NCBI RefSeq assembly: GCF_000297395.2
Contig: NZ_HF570108.1
Coordinates: 1,682,125-1,746,124 of the forward strand
Length of the DNA: 64,000 bases
Source of the DNA: Micromonospora lupini str. Lupac 08
GTDB lineage: Bacteria > Actinomycetota > Actinomycetes > Mycobacteriales > Micromonosporaceae
Direction of reading: 5' to 3'
Below the pieces are notes generated by a model. The model made no database searches and was not told where the DNA came from. It saw only the letters and a list, made by a program, of their open reading frames with translations. Position 1 is the stretch's first letter, and every line of letters starts with the position of its first letter. Shown here one piece after another: positions 36,535 to 48,000 of the stretch. The translations under genes and the position numbers were made by a program.

Positions 36535-37812
36535 CTACGACGAAACCGGCGGCGGAGTGTCCCGCATGCGGCGCAACGGTGAGCAGACCACGAACAGGCA
36601 CGCCGCCCAGGTGCCCAGCACGCACACCCAGAGCGCCCCGCGCAGCCCCAGCGCCGTGCCGAGCGCGCCCCCGGTCAGCGCGCCGAGCGGGATCACCCCG
36701 AAGCAGATCCAGAGGAACGCGGCGTTGACCCGGCCGAGGATCGCCGGCGGGGCGATCCGCTGCCGGTACGACATCGCGGCCACGTTGAACAGCACCGCGT
36801 TGGCCGAGAACGCGGCCAGCCCGACCCCGTAGAGCAGCAGTCCCCAGCCCGGTCGGGCCAACGGCATCAGCAGGTAGAACGGGCCTGGCGCGGTCATCGC
36901 CACCCAGATCACCCGGGCCGAGCCGAGCCAGGCCGACAGCCGGGCGGCCAGCACCCCCACCACCAGCCCGCCGACGGCGCTCACCGAGAAGACCAGACCC
37001 ACCTGCACCGGCGCGGCGTGCAGCTCACGCACCAGGAAGGTCACCTCGATCGAGGCGGACGCCATCACCCAGAAGTTCGACCACGTCGTGCAGGCCAGGA
37101 TGCTGACCAGGATCGGTTGCCGCCGGATGAAGCCGAGCCCGTCGGTCAGCTCCACCCGCAGGGGTACGCGGGGAGCGGGCTCGCGGCGTACCGGTGGCTG
37201 CCGGATCAGGATCAGCGTCAGCGCGCTGACCAGGAAGGCGAACCCGTTGGCCAGGAAGGTGCGGGCCGCGCCGACCAGCCCGATCAAGGCGCCGCTTACC
37301 GTCGGGCCGACCAGTTCGGCGGCGTCCTGGCTGATGGTCAGCTTGGCGTTGCCGTCCACCAGCAGGTCCGCCGGCACCAGCCGGGGCAGCAGGGTCTTGT
37401 ACGCCACGGTGAACAGCACGGTGAGCACGCCGCCGAGCCCGACCACCGTGTACAGGAAGGGAAGGGTGAGGTGGCCGACAAGCGCGGCCACCGGCACCGA
37501 CAGCAGGAGCGCGGCCCGACCCAGGTCGCAAACGATCATCAGCCGCCGCTTGTCGAGCCGGTCGGCGACGATGCCCGCCGGCAGGGAGAACAGCAGGTAC
37601 GGCAGCCAGGCCAGGACGGTCAGCAGGGAGATCTGGAACACGCTGGCGTGCAGGGTGTCGGCGGCGAGCAGCGGCACCGCCACGTTCGTGATCCGGGTGC
37701 CCAGCTCGCTGACGGTCTGACCGCCCCAGAGCAGGAGGAAGTTTCGGCTGCGCCACAGCGACGGGGTCGTCCCCGCCTGGATCGCCGGGGACTGCTCCAC
37801 CTGCTGGCTCAC
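36535..37812 (-). CDS. MFS transporter, enterobactin-exporter-like (drug efflux type)
   Basis: The protein of 425 residues has twelve predicted helices. The N-terminal signature RSRNFLLLWGGQTVSELGTRI, together with LPAGIVADRLDKRRLMIVCD, is the motif A loop of the DHA3/EntS-type exporters. It should pump a small molecule out using the proton gradient. A hydrolase and a MerR regulator follow on the same strand, which fits a resistance cassette. The substrate is unknown. Confidence 0.88.
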   Translation of the reverse strand: MSQQVEQSPAIQAGTTPSLWRSRNFLLLWGGQTVSELGTRITNVAVPLLAADTLHASVFQISLLTVLAWLPYLLFSLPAGIVADRLDKRRLMIVCDLGRAALLLSVPVAALVGHLTLPFLYTVVGLGGVLTVLFTVAYKTLLPRLVPADLLVDGNAKLTISQDAAELVGPTVSGALIGLVGAARTFLANGFAFLVSALTLILIRQPPVRREPAPRVPLRVELTDGLGFIRRQPILVSILACTTWSNFWVMASASIEVTFLVRELHAAPVQVGLVFSVSAVGGLVVGVLAARLSAWLGSARVIWVAMTAPGPFYLLMPLARPGWGLLLYGVGLAAFSANAVLFNVAAMSYRQRIAPPAILGRVNAAFLWICFGVIPLGALTGGALGTALGLRGALWVCVLGTWAACLFVVCSPLRRMRDTPPPVSS

Positions 37813-37942
37813 TGTCGCCGCCTGTCCGTGCGGGTTGGCGCCGCCGGCCGGCGGCCCGGGGACTCTATCGAGGCGTCACCCCGGCCGGCACCGCATTTCC
37901 GCCGGCCCGGGGCACGGCGGGGCCACCGCCGACGGGTCCTCC

Positions 37943-37948
37943 TAGACT
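37943..37948 (+). promoter_or_regulatory. -10 hexamer of a leaderless DUF5522 transcript
   Basis: TAGACT is followed by seven bases and then the GTG start at 37956. This spacing fits a leaderless mRNA. The same TAGACT and neighbouring bases precede the second DUF5522 copy at 50314-50319. Confidence 0.5.
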
Positions 37949-37955
37949 GCTGCGG

Positions 37956-38198
37956 GTGAGTGACGAGCGACGACCCCTGGCGGATCGGCCGCTCACCGAG
38001 CCGCACCCGTCCCGGCTGCCGCCCGAGCGCCCCGACCGGGCTCGGATCCTCGCCGCGCACGCCGCCGCGCTGGCCGCCGGGGAGGCCGGTTACCTCGACC
38101 CGGCGACGGGGCTGTTCGTGCTCAGCGCCGGTTTCCTGGCCCGCCGTGGCACGTGCTGCGGACGCGGCTGCCGCCACTGCCCGTACGTGGACGATTGA
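37956..38198 (+). CDS. DUF5522 family protein, copy 1
   Basis: This small cytoplasmic protein of 80 residues has a cysteine cluster, TCCGRGCRHCPY, at its C-terminus, which is likely to bind a metal. That cluster and the YLDPATGLFVLSAGFLARRG segment define the DUF5522 family. GTG 37956 is the start, with a leaderless promoter. A 231-bp, almost identical copy of this gene lies 12.4 kb downstream, past the LamG and RHS genes. Confidence 0.85.
   Translation: MSDERRPLADRPLTEPHPSRLPPERPDRARILAAHAAALAAGEAGYLDPATGLFVLSAGFLARRGTCCGRGCRHCPYVDD
37965..38195 (+). repeat. Direct repeat, left copy (DUF5522 gene body)
   Basis: These 231 bases match 50359-50589 with only three substitutions that I could find by eye. 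The homology continues weakly upstream to the shared TAGACT promoter. The downstream sequences differ completely from base 38196. Confidence 0.95.
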
Positions 38199-38285
38199 CT
38201 CCCCGAATCCTGCTTACTGACCGTTACCGGGGGCGGAGTTCTGGTGGCATGGGTCCGTTTCGCGCTCACCAGTTGTACAGAAGTC

Positions 38286-38315
38286 TTTACTGCGTGACAG
38301 GTCGATCTCTACAGT
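38286..38315 (+). promoter_or_regulatory. Candidate promoter of the LamG gene
   Basis: TTTACT (38286-38291) and TACAGT (38310-38315) are 18 bases apart and lie about 35 bases before the GTG start at 38350. The match is moderate. Confidence 0.35.
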
Positions 38316-38349
38316 GCGCCTGCTGATCAAAACTGACACGGGGGACCTT

Positions 38350-41300
38350 GTGGGTGTGTCCACGGCACGCCGCGCTTCGGCGTGGCTGATTTCGATTGCG
38401 GTGGTAGCGGCCAGCGCCGGCTTTTCCGGAGCCGACGCCTTTGCCACCGCCGCAGGGCGTACTCCAGCGGCGAAACCGGCCGACTGCGCAGGCGAAGCAC
38501 CGACCGAGTCCGCAGCGGTGAGGCTGGCATCGGCCTGTGATCGCGTGGTGGAGGCGCTCGATCACCGGACCGAGTACGCCCAGGTGCTGGTGGAACCCTC
38601 CGGTCGACGAAAGCTCGTGGCGGCGGTGGCACCGCAGCGGGTACGCCGGGCAGACGGCTCCTGGACGCCGATCGATGCCACACTGCACTCCAGGAACGGG
38701 GTTCTGACGCCGGCAGCCACTTTGGCCGACGTGACCTTCTCCACCGGCGGCGACGCTCCGCTTGTCATCTGGCGCGAAGGTGGGTCGACCTTCACCCTGA
38801 GCTGGCCACTGGGCGCGCTGCCCGCACCGGAGTTGCGCGGCGCGACCGCCATCTACCGATCGGTGCTCAAGGACGTCAACCTACACGTGACAGCCACCGC
38901 CGAGGGCTACACCCACGTGGTTGAGGTGCTGACGCCGGAAGCCGCGGCCCGGCCCGAGATCCGGGCGCTGCGCTACCGGACGGGCGGGGACATGACGGTC
39001 GCGCAGGGCGGCGCCGGGGGTCTCCGGCTGGTGACAGCTTCGGGCATCACCGTCGCCAGCTCGGCACCCGCCCGGATGTGGGACTCCTCGACCGACCCAG
39101 GGCGGGCGGGCGAGGTGATGTCCACCGTGGCGGCGGCCGGCGTGCGGGGTTTCGCCGCCCCGGTTGGTGAGCGGGCCACCCCGATCGAGGAGGCGGTCAC
39201 GTCCCGCGCTGCGAAGGTGGCCGTGGCGACGTCCGACCGGACGCTCACGGTCACCCCCGACGCGAAGCTGATGGCTGACCCGGGTCTGACCTACCCGGTG
39301 TTCATCGATCCGCAGTTCGAGAAGCAGCGCACCAAGTGGGCGTACTCCACGAGCAACGGCGAGAACAACGACACGACGCGAGCCCGAGTGGGGCGGCAGC
39401 CGTACCCGGAGGGCGGTAACGGCGAGCGCTACCGCTCCTACTACGACTTCGCGATCTCCGGCCTGACCGGCAAGCAGATCCTCGGCGGCACCGTCCGGAT
39501 TACACTCGACCACTCGTACTCCTGCGGCCCGACCTGGGTACACGCCTACCGGACCAGCGCCATCACGGTGGGCAGTGGCGGCCGAATGGGCTGGACGACG
39601 CGGCCGTTGCCGGCGACGTTCCTCGACTCGTGGGAGGGCAACGCGAACGAGGCGGGTGGCTGTGGTTCGATCCAACCCGACGTCGATGCGGAGTTCTCCA
39701 GCACGGCGCTCAAGAACGACCTGCAGTCCGCGGCCAACAAGAAGTCATCCACCTACACGGTCGGCCTCTGCGCCTGCAACTCGTCCGGTGAGTACGAGGA
39801 CCAAGAGAGCCGCTGGAAGAAGTTCTACACCGACAAGGCGTGGCTCGAGGTCACCTACAACTCCAAGCCCGCCAAGCCGAGCAACCTCACGACCTCCGGC
39901 CAGTCGTGCGGTGTGACAATCGGCACCGCATCGCCCCTCTTCAAGGCCTTCTATGGCGACGCCGACGCCGGCGCGGACAGCCTCACCGGCTACTTCGAGT
40001 ACCAGTTGGCGAATCCGTTGGGCTCGCTCACCGCGAAGACTGGCCAGGTCAAGCCGGGCAACAGCTACGGCGAGTCGGGGACCATCAGCCTCGGCGCTAC
40101 CTCCGAGGGCAAGACCTACCAGTGGCACGTACGGACCAAGGACTCCGCTGGCGCGTACTCGGACTGGAGCGACTGGTGCCAGTTCACCGTCGACGTGTCC
40201 AAGCCGTTGCCGCCCGGCGTGACCTCCACGACCTATCCGGCGGACGGGGTGGCGCACGGTGGCCCCGGTGTCTCCGGCACTTTCACCTTCACGGCGGGCT
40301 CACAGGACGTGGTGAAGTACGTCCACGGCTGGTCCGGACAGACCACACCACTGACCACCGTGACGGTTACGGCGGGCGCCTCCTACACCGTCGCGCTGAC
40401 GCCACCGCGATTCGGGCTCAACGTGCTTCAGGTCTATAGCATCGACAAGGCCAACAAGCTCAGCGACACCAAGCCGTACCAGTTCCTGGTCGGAGCGCCG
40501 TCGGCACCGGTTGCCCATTGGCCACTGGACACCATTGACGGCCATGGCCTCAAGGAGGAGCTGACCGGGGCCGAGTTGACCATGAACGGCACCCCCGTGA
40601 CATGGGCGGCTGACAGCCGAGTCGTCGGGGAAGCCACGCCGTCCTTCGACCGTGGTCGTGACCTGTCAGGCAGCGTCGGGTTCGATACGAGCAAGTCGTT
40701 CAGCGTGGCGGCCTGGGTGAACATGACAGACGACGACCCAACCGACCCGGACCTCGATCTTCCGAATGGCAACCGGACGGCGTTGAGTAAATCTGGCACC
40801 AAGGTAAGTGCATTCTTTCTGGGGTTCCGCTTGATCAGCGGCGTGCCGAGGTGGAGCTTCATGCTGCCCAGCGCTGACGTCGAGCAGGTCCCGAATGCCG
40901 TCACGGTGAACTCGGCGGCGGTCGTGACCGCCGGCAACGTGGGCAAGTGGACGCACCTGGTCGGCACGTACGACGCCGCGACGGGTCGGAGTCAGCTGTT
41001 CGTGAACGGGGCGCTGGCAGGCTCGGCCCTCCGCTCCACGGCGGGCTGGAATCCCACCGGGCCGCTGGTCGTCGGTGGTGCGGTCTTCACCCCTTCTGGC
41101 GAAGCCACGCGTGCGACCGACCGGTGGCGGGGCCAGATTTCCGACGTACGGCTCTGGAACCGGGTCATCACCGTGGACGACCTGAACGGCACAGACGAGG
41201 ATGCCAAGGCCGGCACCCTGGACGTGCCGGGCATCCTGACGCCGGTGCAGGTCGCGAACTGGACCTTCAGCGGGATGCTGTCGTCGGCACCGTGTGACCA

Positions 41301-41958
41301 GGCGACCAGCGTCAGCTACTGGGCGCAACCACTTGACCTGCACGGCTGCACCGATCCGTACTCGGAGACCCAGGACGTCGGGTACACCGGCGACGGCCAT
41401 GACGGCGACGAGTCCCTCTGGCTCAACCATCCCCAGCTCGACGGCTGGGGCACGACTGGCGCCAAGACCGGGTTCGCCTCGACCAGCGGACCGATCGTCA
41501 ACACTGGACAGTCACTCACCGTCTCCGCCTGGGTCCGGCTCGAGTCGCTGAACGGCACCGAGCAGGTCGTGCTCCGGCAGGGGAGCGGACAGGCCGCGCT
41601 CAAGCTGTACGCCTTGCCCAACGGACTGTGGCAGTTCGCCATGATGACGCCGGACGGCGCAGGTGGGGGGGTGTGGTCCGCAGCCCACGCTGACTCCCTG
41701 GACCAGACCACGCTCGGCGAATGGACCAACCTCACCGGTGTCTTCGATGCCGGCAGCGGCGATGTTCGTCTGTATGTCGACGGGGTCCGGCAGCAGCAGG
41801 TGGGCACGGGTGCCAGTGGCGGGTCGGTGGCCGAACCCCTGTACGTCGGCGGTGGGCATCCCGACTGGGGTTACTTCACCGGGGAGATTGACCAGGTGAA
41901 GATCTATGCCGGCGCCATGACCGATCGCGAGGCTGCCGCCCTCTACCGCCTCCCCTGA
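38350..41958 (+). CDS. Giant secreted LamG/DNRLRE-type protein
   Basis: The protein of 1,202 residues is exported: a signal peptide of about 30 residues (RRASAWLISIAVVAASAGFS) opens it. The region near residues 329-500, with WAYSTSNGENNDTTRARVG and SYYDFAISGLTGKQILGG, resembles the DNRLRE domain. A fibronectin-III-like stretch follows (about 505-610). Two LamG/concanavalin-like domains end the protein: about 720-945 (VAHWPLDTIDG to ISDVRLWNR) and 968-1202 (SVSAWVRLES to IDQVKIYAGAMTD). GTG 38350 is chosen for the GGGGGAC site upstream; GTG 38314 is the alternative. In actinobacteria such genes often precede RHS genes, as here. Confidence 0.85.
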   Translation: MGVSTARRASAWLISIAVVAASAGFSGADAFATAAGRTPAAKPADCAGEAPTESAAVRLASACDRVVEALDHRTEYAQVLVEPSGRRKLVAAVAPQRVRRADGSWTPIDATLHSRNGVLTPAATLADVTFSTGGDAPLVIWREGGSTFTLSWPLGALPAPELRGATAIYRSVLKDVNLHVTATAEGYTHVVEVLTPEAAARPEIRALRYRTGGDMTVAQGGAGGLRLVTASGITVASSAPARMWDSSTDPGRAGEVMSTVAAAGVRGFAAPVGERATPIEEAVTSRAAKVAVATSDRTLTVTPDAKLMADPGLTYPVFIDPQFEKQRTKWAYSTSNGENNDTTRARVGRQPYPEGGNGERYRSYYDFAISGLTGKQILGGTVRITLDHSYSCGPTWVHAYRTSAITVGSGGRMGWTTRPLPATFLDSWEGNANEAGGCGSIQPDVDAEFSSTALKNDLQSAANKKSSTYTVGLCACNSSGEYEDQESRWKKFYTDKAWLEVTYNSKPAKPSNLTTSGQSCGVTIGTASPLFKAFYGDADAGADSLTGYFEYQLANPLGSLTAKTGQVKPGNSYGESGTISLGATSEGKTYQWHVRTKDSAGAYSDWSDWCQFTVDVSKPLPPGVTSTTYPADGVAHGGPGVSGTFTFTAGSQDVVKYVHGWSGQTTPLTTVTVTAGASYTVALTPPRFGLNVLQVYSIDKANKLSDTKPYQFLVGAPSAPVAHWPLDTIDGHGLKEELTGAELTMNGTPVTWAADSRVVGEATPSFDRGRDLSGSVGFDTSKSFSVAAWVNMTDDDPTDPDLDLPNGNRTALSKSGTKVSAFFLGFRLISGVPRWSFMLPSADVEQVPNAVTVNSAAVVTAGNVGKWTHLVGTYDAATGRSQLFVNGALAGSALRSTAGWNPTGPLVVGGAVFTPSGEATRATDRWRGQISDVRLWNRVITVDDLNGTDEDAKAGTLDVPGILTPVQVANWTFSGMLSSAPCDQATSVSYWAQPLDLHGCTDPYSETQDVGYTGDGHDGDESLWLNHPQLDGWGTTGAKTGFASTSGPIVNTGQSLTVSAWVRLESLNGTEQVVLRQGSGQAALKLYALPNGLWQFAMMTPDGAGGGVWSAAHADSLDQTTLGEWTNLTGVFDAGSGDVRLYVDGVRQQQVGTGASGGSVAEPLYVGGGHPDWGYFTGEIDQVKIYAGAMTDREAAALYRLP

Positions 41959-42057
41959 TCACCGTGATGGGGCTCGCCTGCCGTCATGCCGGTGCGGGCC
42001 CCGGTCGCCGACTCTTTCGTCCCCCTTCCCACCCCCCGCTGACGGTGGAGGTTGTTG

Positions 42058-45000
42058 ATGTCCGCTGCCCAGTCGCCGGTCGATCCGACGTGGCGTGCTC
42101 CTCGAAATCTCTTCTGGCGCCCCGACAGCCGGCTCAGGTCGGGAACGTCGGCCGCGCTCGCACTCGTCGTGTTGTCGTCGATGCTTACCACCCTGTCGCA
42201 GCGTGCCGCCGTGGCGGCACCCGCGCGGCTCGGCGTCAGCCAGCCGACGGCGGTCTCCACGAAGCCCGTCGCCGCCCGTCCGCGCCCGGCTGACCTGTCC
42301 CAGGGCGCCAACCGCCGGCCCACCGAGGGGATCGTCTGGCCGACGGCCTCGGTGGCGGAGGCTGACGTACCGGCGACCGTCCTCGGTCGCGCGGCCGGCT
42401 CGGCGAAGGTGCCCTCGGCTTCTACCCGAGCCGGCAAGCTCCCGGTGTACGTCGGCCAGCCCGTCGGCGGTGGCGATGCCTCCCGAGTGGCTGCCCAGGA
42501 TCCGGTAAGCCGGGCCCGGGTCGAGATCCTCGACCGCGGCAGAGTGTCCGCTGCCTGGCGGGACGGCCTAGTGGTGCGGGTGGGGCGCGCTGATGGCGCC
42601 GCCGGCCGGGGCAGTCTGAGCGTGGGCATTGACTACTCGGGTTTCGCCGCCGCCTTCGGCGCGGACTGGTCGACCCGGCTGCGCTTGGTGACCCTGCCGG
42701 AGTGCGCGCTCACGAATCCTGACCGGCCCGAGTGCGGTTCCCGCCCGCTGGCCTCCCACAACGACGTCGCGCACGACCGGGTGACCGCCGAGGTGCCGGT
42801 GCCGCCGTCTGCCCATGAGGTGTCGACGCGGTCAACCGCTGCCACCACCACTCTGGTCGCACTCTCCGCGGGTGCTTCCGGGTCGACCGGGGACTACGGG
42901 GCGACACCGCTCCAGGCCTCGTCCTCCTGGACCGCCGGCGGATCCAGCGGCGACTTCTCCTGGTCGTACCCGGTCCGAGTACCACCGGCGGTCGGCCCCG
43001 CACCCACAGTCGGACTGAGCTACTCGTCGAGCGCGGTCGACGGCCGTAGTGACGCCTCGAACAATCAGCCGTCCTGGATGGGCGAGGGCTTCGAATACCA
43101 GCCCGGGTTCGTCGAACGTCGGTACGTGCCCTGTTACGAGGACACGGCCGGCGGCGCCACCAACGGTGACCAGCTCGGTGACTTGTGCTGGGGTACCGAG
43201 AACGCGGTGTTGTCGCTCAACGGCCGGTCGACCGAGCTGGTCAGGGATGATGCCACCGGTGTCTGGCGGGCCAAGAACGACGACGCCTCCAGGATCGAGA
43301 AGCTCACCGGAGCGTCGAACGGCGACGACAACGGTGAGCACTGGAAGGTAACCACGGCCGACGGTGTCCAGTACTTCTTCGGCCTCGACGACCTGCCGGG
43401 ACAGAGCGCCGGCACGGCGTCGACCAACACCGTGCGGGTCTACGGCAACCACACCGGTGAACCCTGCTACAACGCCAGCTTCGGGTCTGCCCACTGCAAC
43501 CAGGCCTGGCGGTGGAACCTCGACTATGTCCGCGATCCGCACGGCGGCACCATCTCGTACTGGTACAGCCCGGAGAGCAACAAGTACGCGGCCAACCTGA
43601 CCGACACCGACGACGTCTCGTACATCCGCGCGTCTAACCTGACCCGGATCGACTACGGCACCTGGGACCGGAGCGCGACGGATCGATCGGTGACGCCTAC
43701 GGCGCAGGTCTTCTTCTTCACCGACGACCGCTGCACCTCCAACTGCGCCACCCACGACAACGAGGGCCTGAACTGGCCCGATACCCCCTGGGACCAGGAG
43801 TGCACCGGAACCTCCTGCCCGGGCCTTTACTCCCCGACGTTCTGGAGCAGTCGCCGCCTTTCGAAGATCACGACGAGGGTGACCGGCGTTTCCGGCGACG
43901 TGGAGAGCTGGGACTTCACCCACACCTTCCCGCCGAACGGGGACAAATCGCGGGACGGCATGTGGCTGGAAAGCATCCGGCACACCGGCTACCTCGGCGA
44001 AAAGGTCACGTTGCCCGAGGTGAACTTCGACTTCGTGCAGAAGGCGAACCGGGTCGACCGCACCAACGACGGTGAGCCGCCGATGTACTGGCTGCGGATG
44101 TCGACGATCTGGACCGAGACCGGCGGCAAAATCCTCATTACCTATTCGGGCCCCCAATGCGACTCCGGCGGCCCGATGCCCTCCTCCCCGGAGACCAACA
44201 CCCTGCGCTGCTATCCCGTGCTGACCGAGGACCGGTTCACCAAGCAGACAAAGACCGCGTACTGGCACAAGTACGTGGTCGAGGAGGTCGATGAGTGGGA
44301 CACCAGTGACCGGGCCAGCACCGATGTAATCACCAGGTACGAGTACCTCGACGGGGTGGCGTGGCACCACAACGACGACGACGGGCTCACCAGGGACAAG
44401 TTCCGCACCTGGGCCGACTACCGCGGCTACGGCCGGGTCCGCGTCCGGGTCGGCACCGACGGGAATGAGACGCTCACGCAGACCCGCTACTACCGGGGCA
44501 TGGACGGCGACCGGCTCGCCCCCTCCGGCGGAACCCGCAACGTCACCCTGCCCGCCCGGGACCTGAACGGCGATGGTGACACCGCCGACGCGGCCGATGC
44601 GCCACAGGTCGACGACCAGGACGCTCTCGCCGGCGAGGTGCGGGAGCAGACCGTCTACAACGGGGTCGACACCGATGTGGTCTCCACCTCGGTAAGCGAG
44701 GCATGGCAGTCCGCGCCGACGGCCACCAGAGATATGGGCGACACGAACTCGTACGCCCGATTCTCCGGTGTCCGAACCAGTTGGAACGCGGTACGGCTGG
44801 ACGTGGGCCGAGGCTGGCGGGTCAGCAAGAAGAGCCGCACCTTCGACGGGTACGGCATGGAGACCACCGCCACCGACTTCGGCGACGTCGCCAGGAACGA
44901 CGACGACCGCTGCCTGAAGACGTCCTATGCACGGAACACGGACAGCAACCTGCTCGTCCTCGCCAGCCGGTCGCAGACCTTCGCCATTGCCTGCACCGCG

Positions 45001-48000
45001 ACGCCGGCCAGCGTTGACGACGTCATCGGCGACATCCGTACCTCGTACGACCAGAAGGCGTTCGGTGATACGCCCATCAAGGGTGACATGACCAAGGTCG
45101 AGAACCTGAAGGACTGGTCCCCGAGCGCCGGCACCACCTGGATGACCACGGCGAGCGCCAGCTACGACCCGTACGGTCGGGTGACCGAGTCGTACGACAT
45201 TCGCGGCAACAAAACGAGGAAGGAGTACACGCCGGCCATCGGCGGACCGCTCACCTCGATGAAGACCATCAACCACCTCGACTGGTCGAACACCGAGAAC
45301 CTGTCTCCGGCCTGGGGTGTCACCGAACGCAAGACGGACGCGAACGGCAAGATCACCGACCTGCGGTACGACGGTCTGGGCCGGCTCCGCAAGGTGTGGT
45401 TGCCGACGCGTCCGATGGGGTCGGACCCGGCCAACCCGACCAGTCCGTCCACGGAGTACACCTACACGGTCCGTAACAGTGGTGGGGTCAACGCGATCGC
45501 GACAACCACGCTGAACTCCGAGGGCAACTACACGACAGCCTACGAGCTGTTCGACAGTCTGCTCCGCCCCCGGCAGACTCAGGCACCCGCACCGTCCGGT
45601 GGAGGCGCCGTGGTGACGGAGACGGTGTACGACGCGGCGGGCCGGGTTGCCTACACCAATGCCAACCACCACGACCCGGCCCTGACGCCGAGCAGGAACC
45701 TGCGTTCGCTGGCAGCGTGGGAGGCCAACAGCCAGAACCGCAGCGTCTACGACCGGGCGGGCCGGACGATCGCCTCCGTGCTTATGAGCGGCGGTGAGGA
45801 GAAGTGGCGCACCACGACGGGGTACGGCGGCGACCGGGTCTACGTCACGCCGCCGAAGGGCGGCACCGCCACTACGACCATCAGCGAGGCTCGTGGGAAC
45901 ACCATCGAGGTGCGGCAGCACGACGGCCGGTCGGTCACCGGGCCGTTCGATGCCAGCACCTACACCTACAACCGTAAGTCCCAGTTGACGGGCGTCCGGG
46001 ACGCGGCCGGCAACGCCTGGAGTTACCAGTACAACGTCCAAGGCCAGCAGGAGGTGACCACGGATCCGGACAATGGCCGGACGACCACGCACTACACCGA
46101 AGCGGGTGACATCGACTACACGATCGATGCCCGGAACCAGAAGCTGGTGTACCACTACGACAGCCTGGGCCGGAAGGACGCTGTCTACGACACCGCCGTC
46201 GCCTCCGAGAACAAGCTGGCAACCTGGGCGTACGACCCGACGGGCGCCAAGGGACGGTTGGCCTCCAGCAGCCGGTGGACCGACAAGGGGGTCAACGAGT
46301 ACAAGGTCAGGGTCCGGGGTTACTCGGCGCTTTACCAGTCGACCGGCGAGGACTACGTCATCCCGGCCTCCGAGACCGGGCTGGCAGGCACCTACACCTT
46401 CAGCCGGACGTACAAGCCCGATGGCGTGACCGTGGCCACGGCCAGCTACCCGAACGCCGGCAGCCTGGGCGCGGAGCAGTTGACGTTCACCTATGACGAG
46501 ACGACGGGCCTAGCCGAGCGGGTTGAGACCAACTGGCCGAATGCCGGGCAATACGTCACCGACACGGGTTGGAGCGCGTTCGCGCAACCGGCGCTGGTGC
46601 GCTTCCAGCAGACGGCGCAGAACTTCCTCGACCAGGCGTGGACGTATGACGACAGCACCGGTCGCCTGAAGAGCGCGACCACCATGCGGCAACTCGCCCC
46701 GCAACCCCTCGCCGACCTGCACTACGACTACGACGAGGCGGGCAACGTCACCCGCGTGGCGGACACCCCGCAGGGTGGCACCGCAGACGTCCAGTGCTTC
46801 GGCTACGACTACGCGCGCCGGTTGACCAGCGCGTGGACGCCCGCATCCGGTGACTGCGCCGCCGCTCCGACCGTGGCCGGCCTGGGCGGCCCGGCACCCT
46901 ACTGGCACTCGTGGGCCTTCGGCCCGGTGGGCCAGTCGAACGGCAACCGGGTAAAGGAGACGAAGTACGGCACGACCACGACGGAATCGACCTACACCTA
47001 CCCGGCCACCGGTGCTGCCCAGCCGCACGCGGTGAGCCAGGTAGTGACTACCGGTACCGGCGCGGGCACCCGTAACTACCGTTACGACAAGGCCGGCAAT
47101 CTGGAGTGCCGACCCAGCTCCACGGCCGTCAATAACACCTGCCCCGACGGGACGGGCAGCCAGAAGCTGACCTGGAACAGCGAGGGCCAGTTGACGACCC
47201 TCACCGACGGCGGCAAGCAGCACTCCTACCTGTACGCCGCCGACGGAGGGCGGCTCATCGCCCGTGACCCGACCGGGAAGACCCTCTACCTGCCGGGTAC
47301 CGAGATCCGCTGGCGTTCCAGCGACTCGGTCAAGACCGCGACCCGGTACTACACCCACCTCGGGCAGGTCGTCGCCATGCGGCAGCCCGGGACCGGCGTC
47401 ACCTGGCTGATGGCCGACCACCAGGGTACCCAGTTCATGACGGTGGCCTCCGGCAACCAGTCGGTGGCCTGGCGCAGGCAGACGCCCTACGGCGGACCTC
47501 GGGGCACAGCTCCCTCCGCCTGGCCGAACCAGCTCGGCTTCGTCGGCGGCACGATCGACGGTGGGAGCGACCTCACCGGCCTGATCAACGTCGGTGCCCG
47601 TCCGTACGACCCGACCATCGGAAAGTTCGCCGCCGTCGATCCGCTGATGGACCTGGCGGCTCCTGAGCACTGGAACGGCTACGCGTACGCGAACAACTCG
47701 CCGGTGACGCTGTCGGACCCGAGCGGTCTGAGCCCCGAGGACGCGCAGTGGGAGGAGAAGCACCCCGGCACCCACACGTCGGACAACCTGGGCTGGGACA
47801 AGTACGGCTGCCCGGACGGGGATTGCAGCGCGCGGGACGAGAGTGGCCAGCCCAAGCGGGATCGCGTCTTCACCGGGGCGAACGGGACCACGGTCACCCG
47901 CGATTCGCTGGGCAACTACTACCTGGACGGGTATCGCCTCCCGCCCACCACCGTCGACGTGGTGCGGCTGGCTGCGATCGTCGACAAGAACCGTGGCGAG

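Noticed and set aside
42832..46155. 1,107-residue minus-strand open frame inside the RHS gene
   Set aside because: Val/Gly/Arg-rich shadow of the RHS repeats with no start signal or family match.
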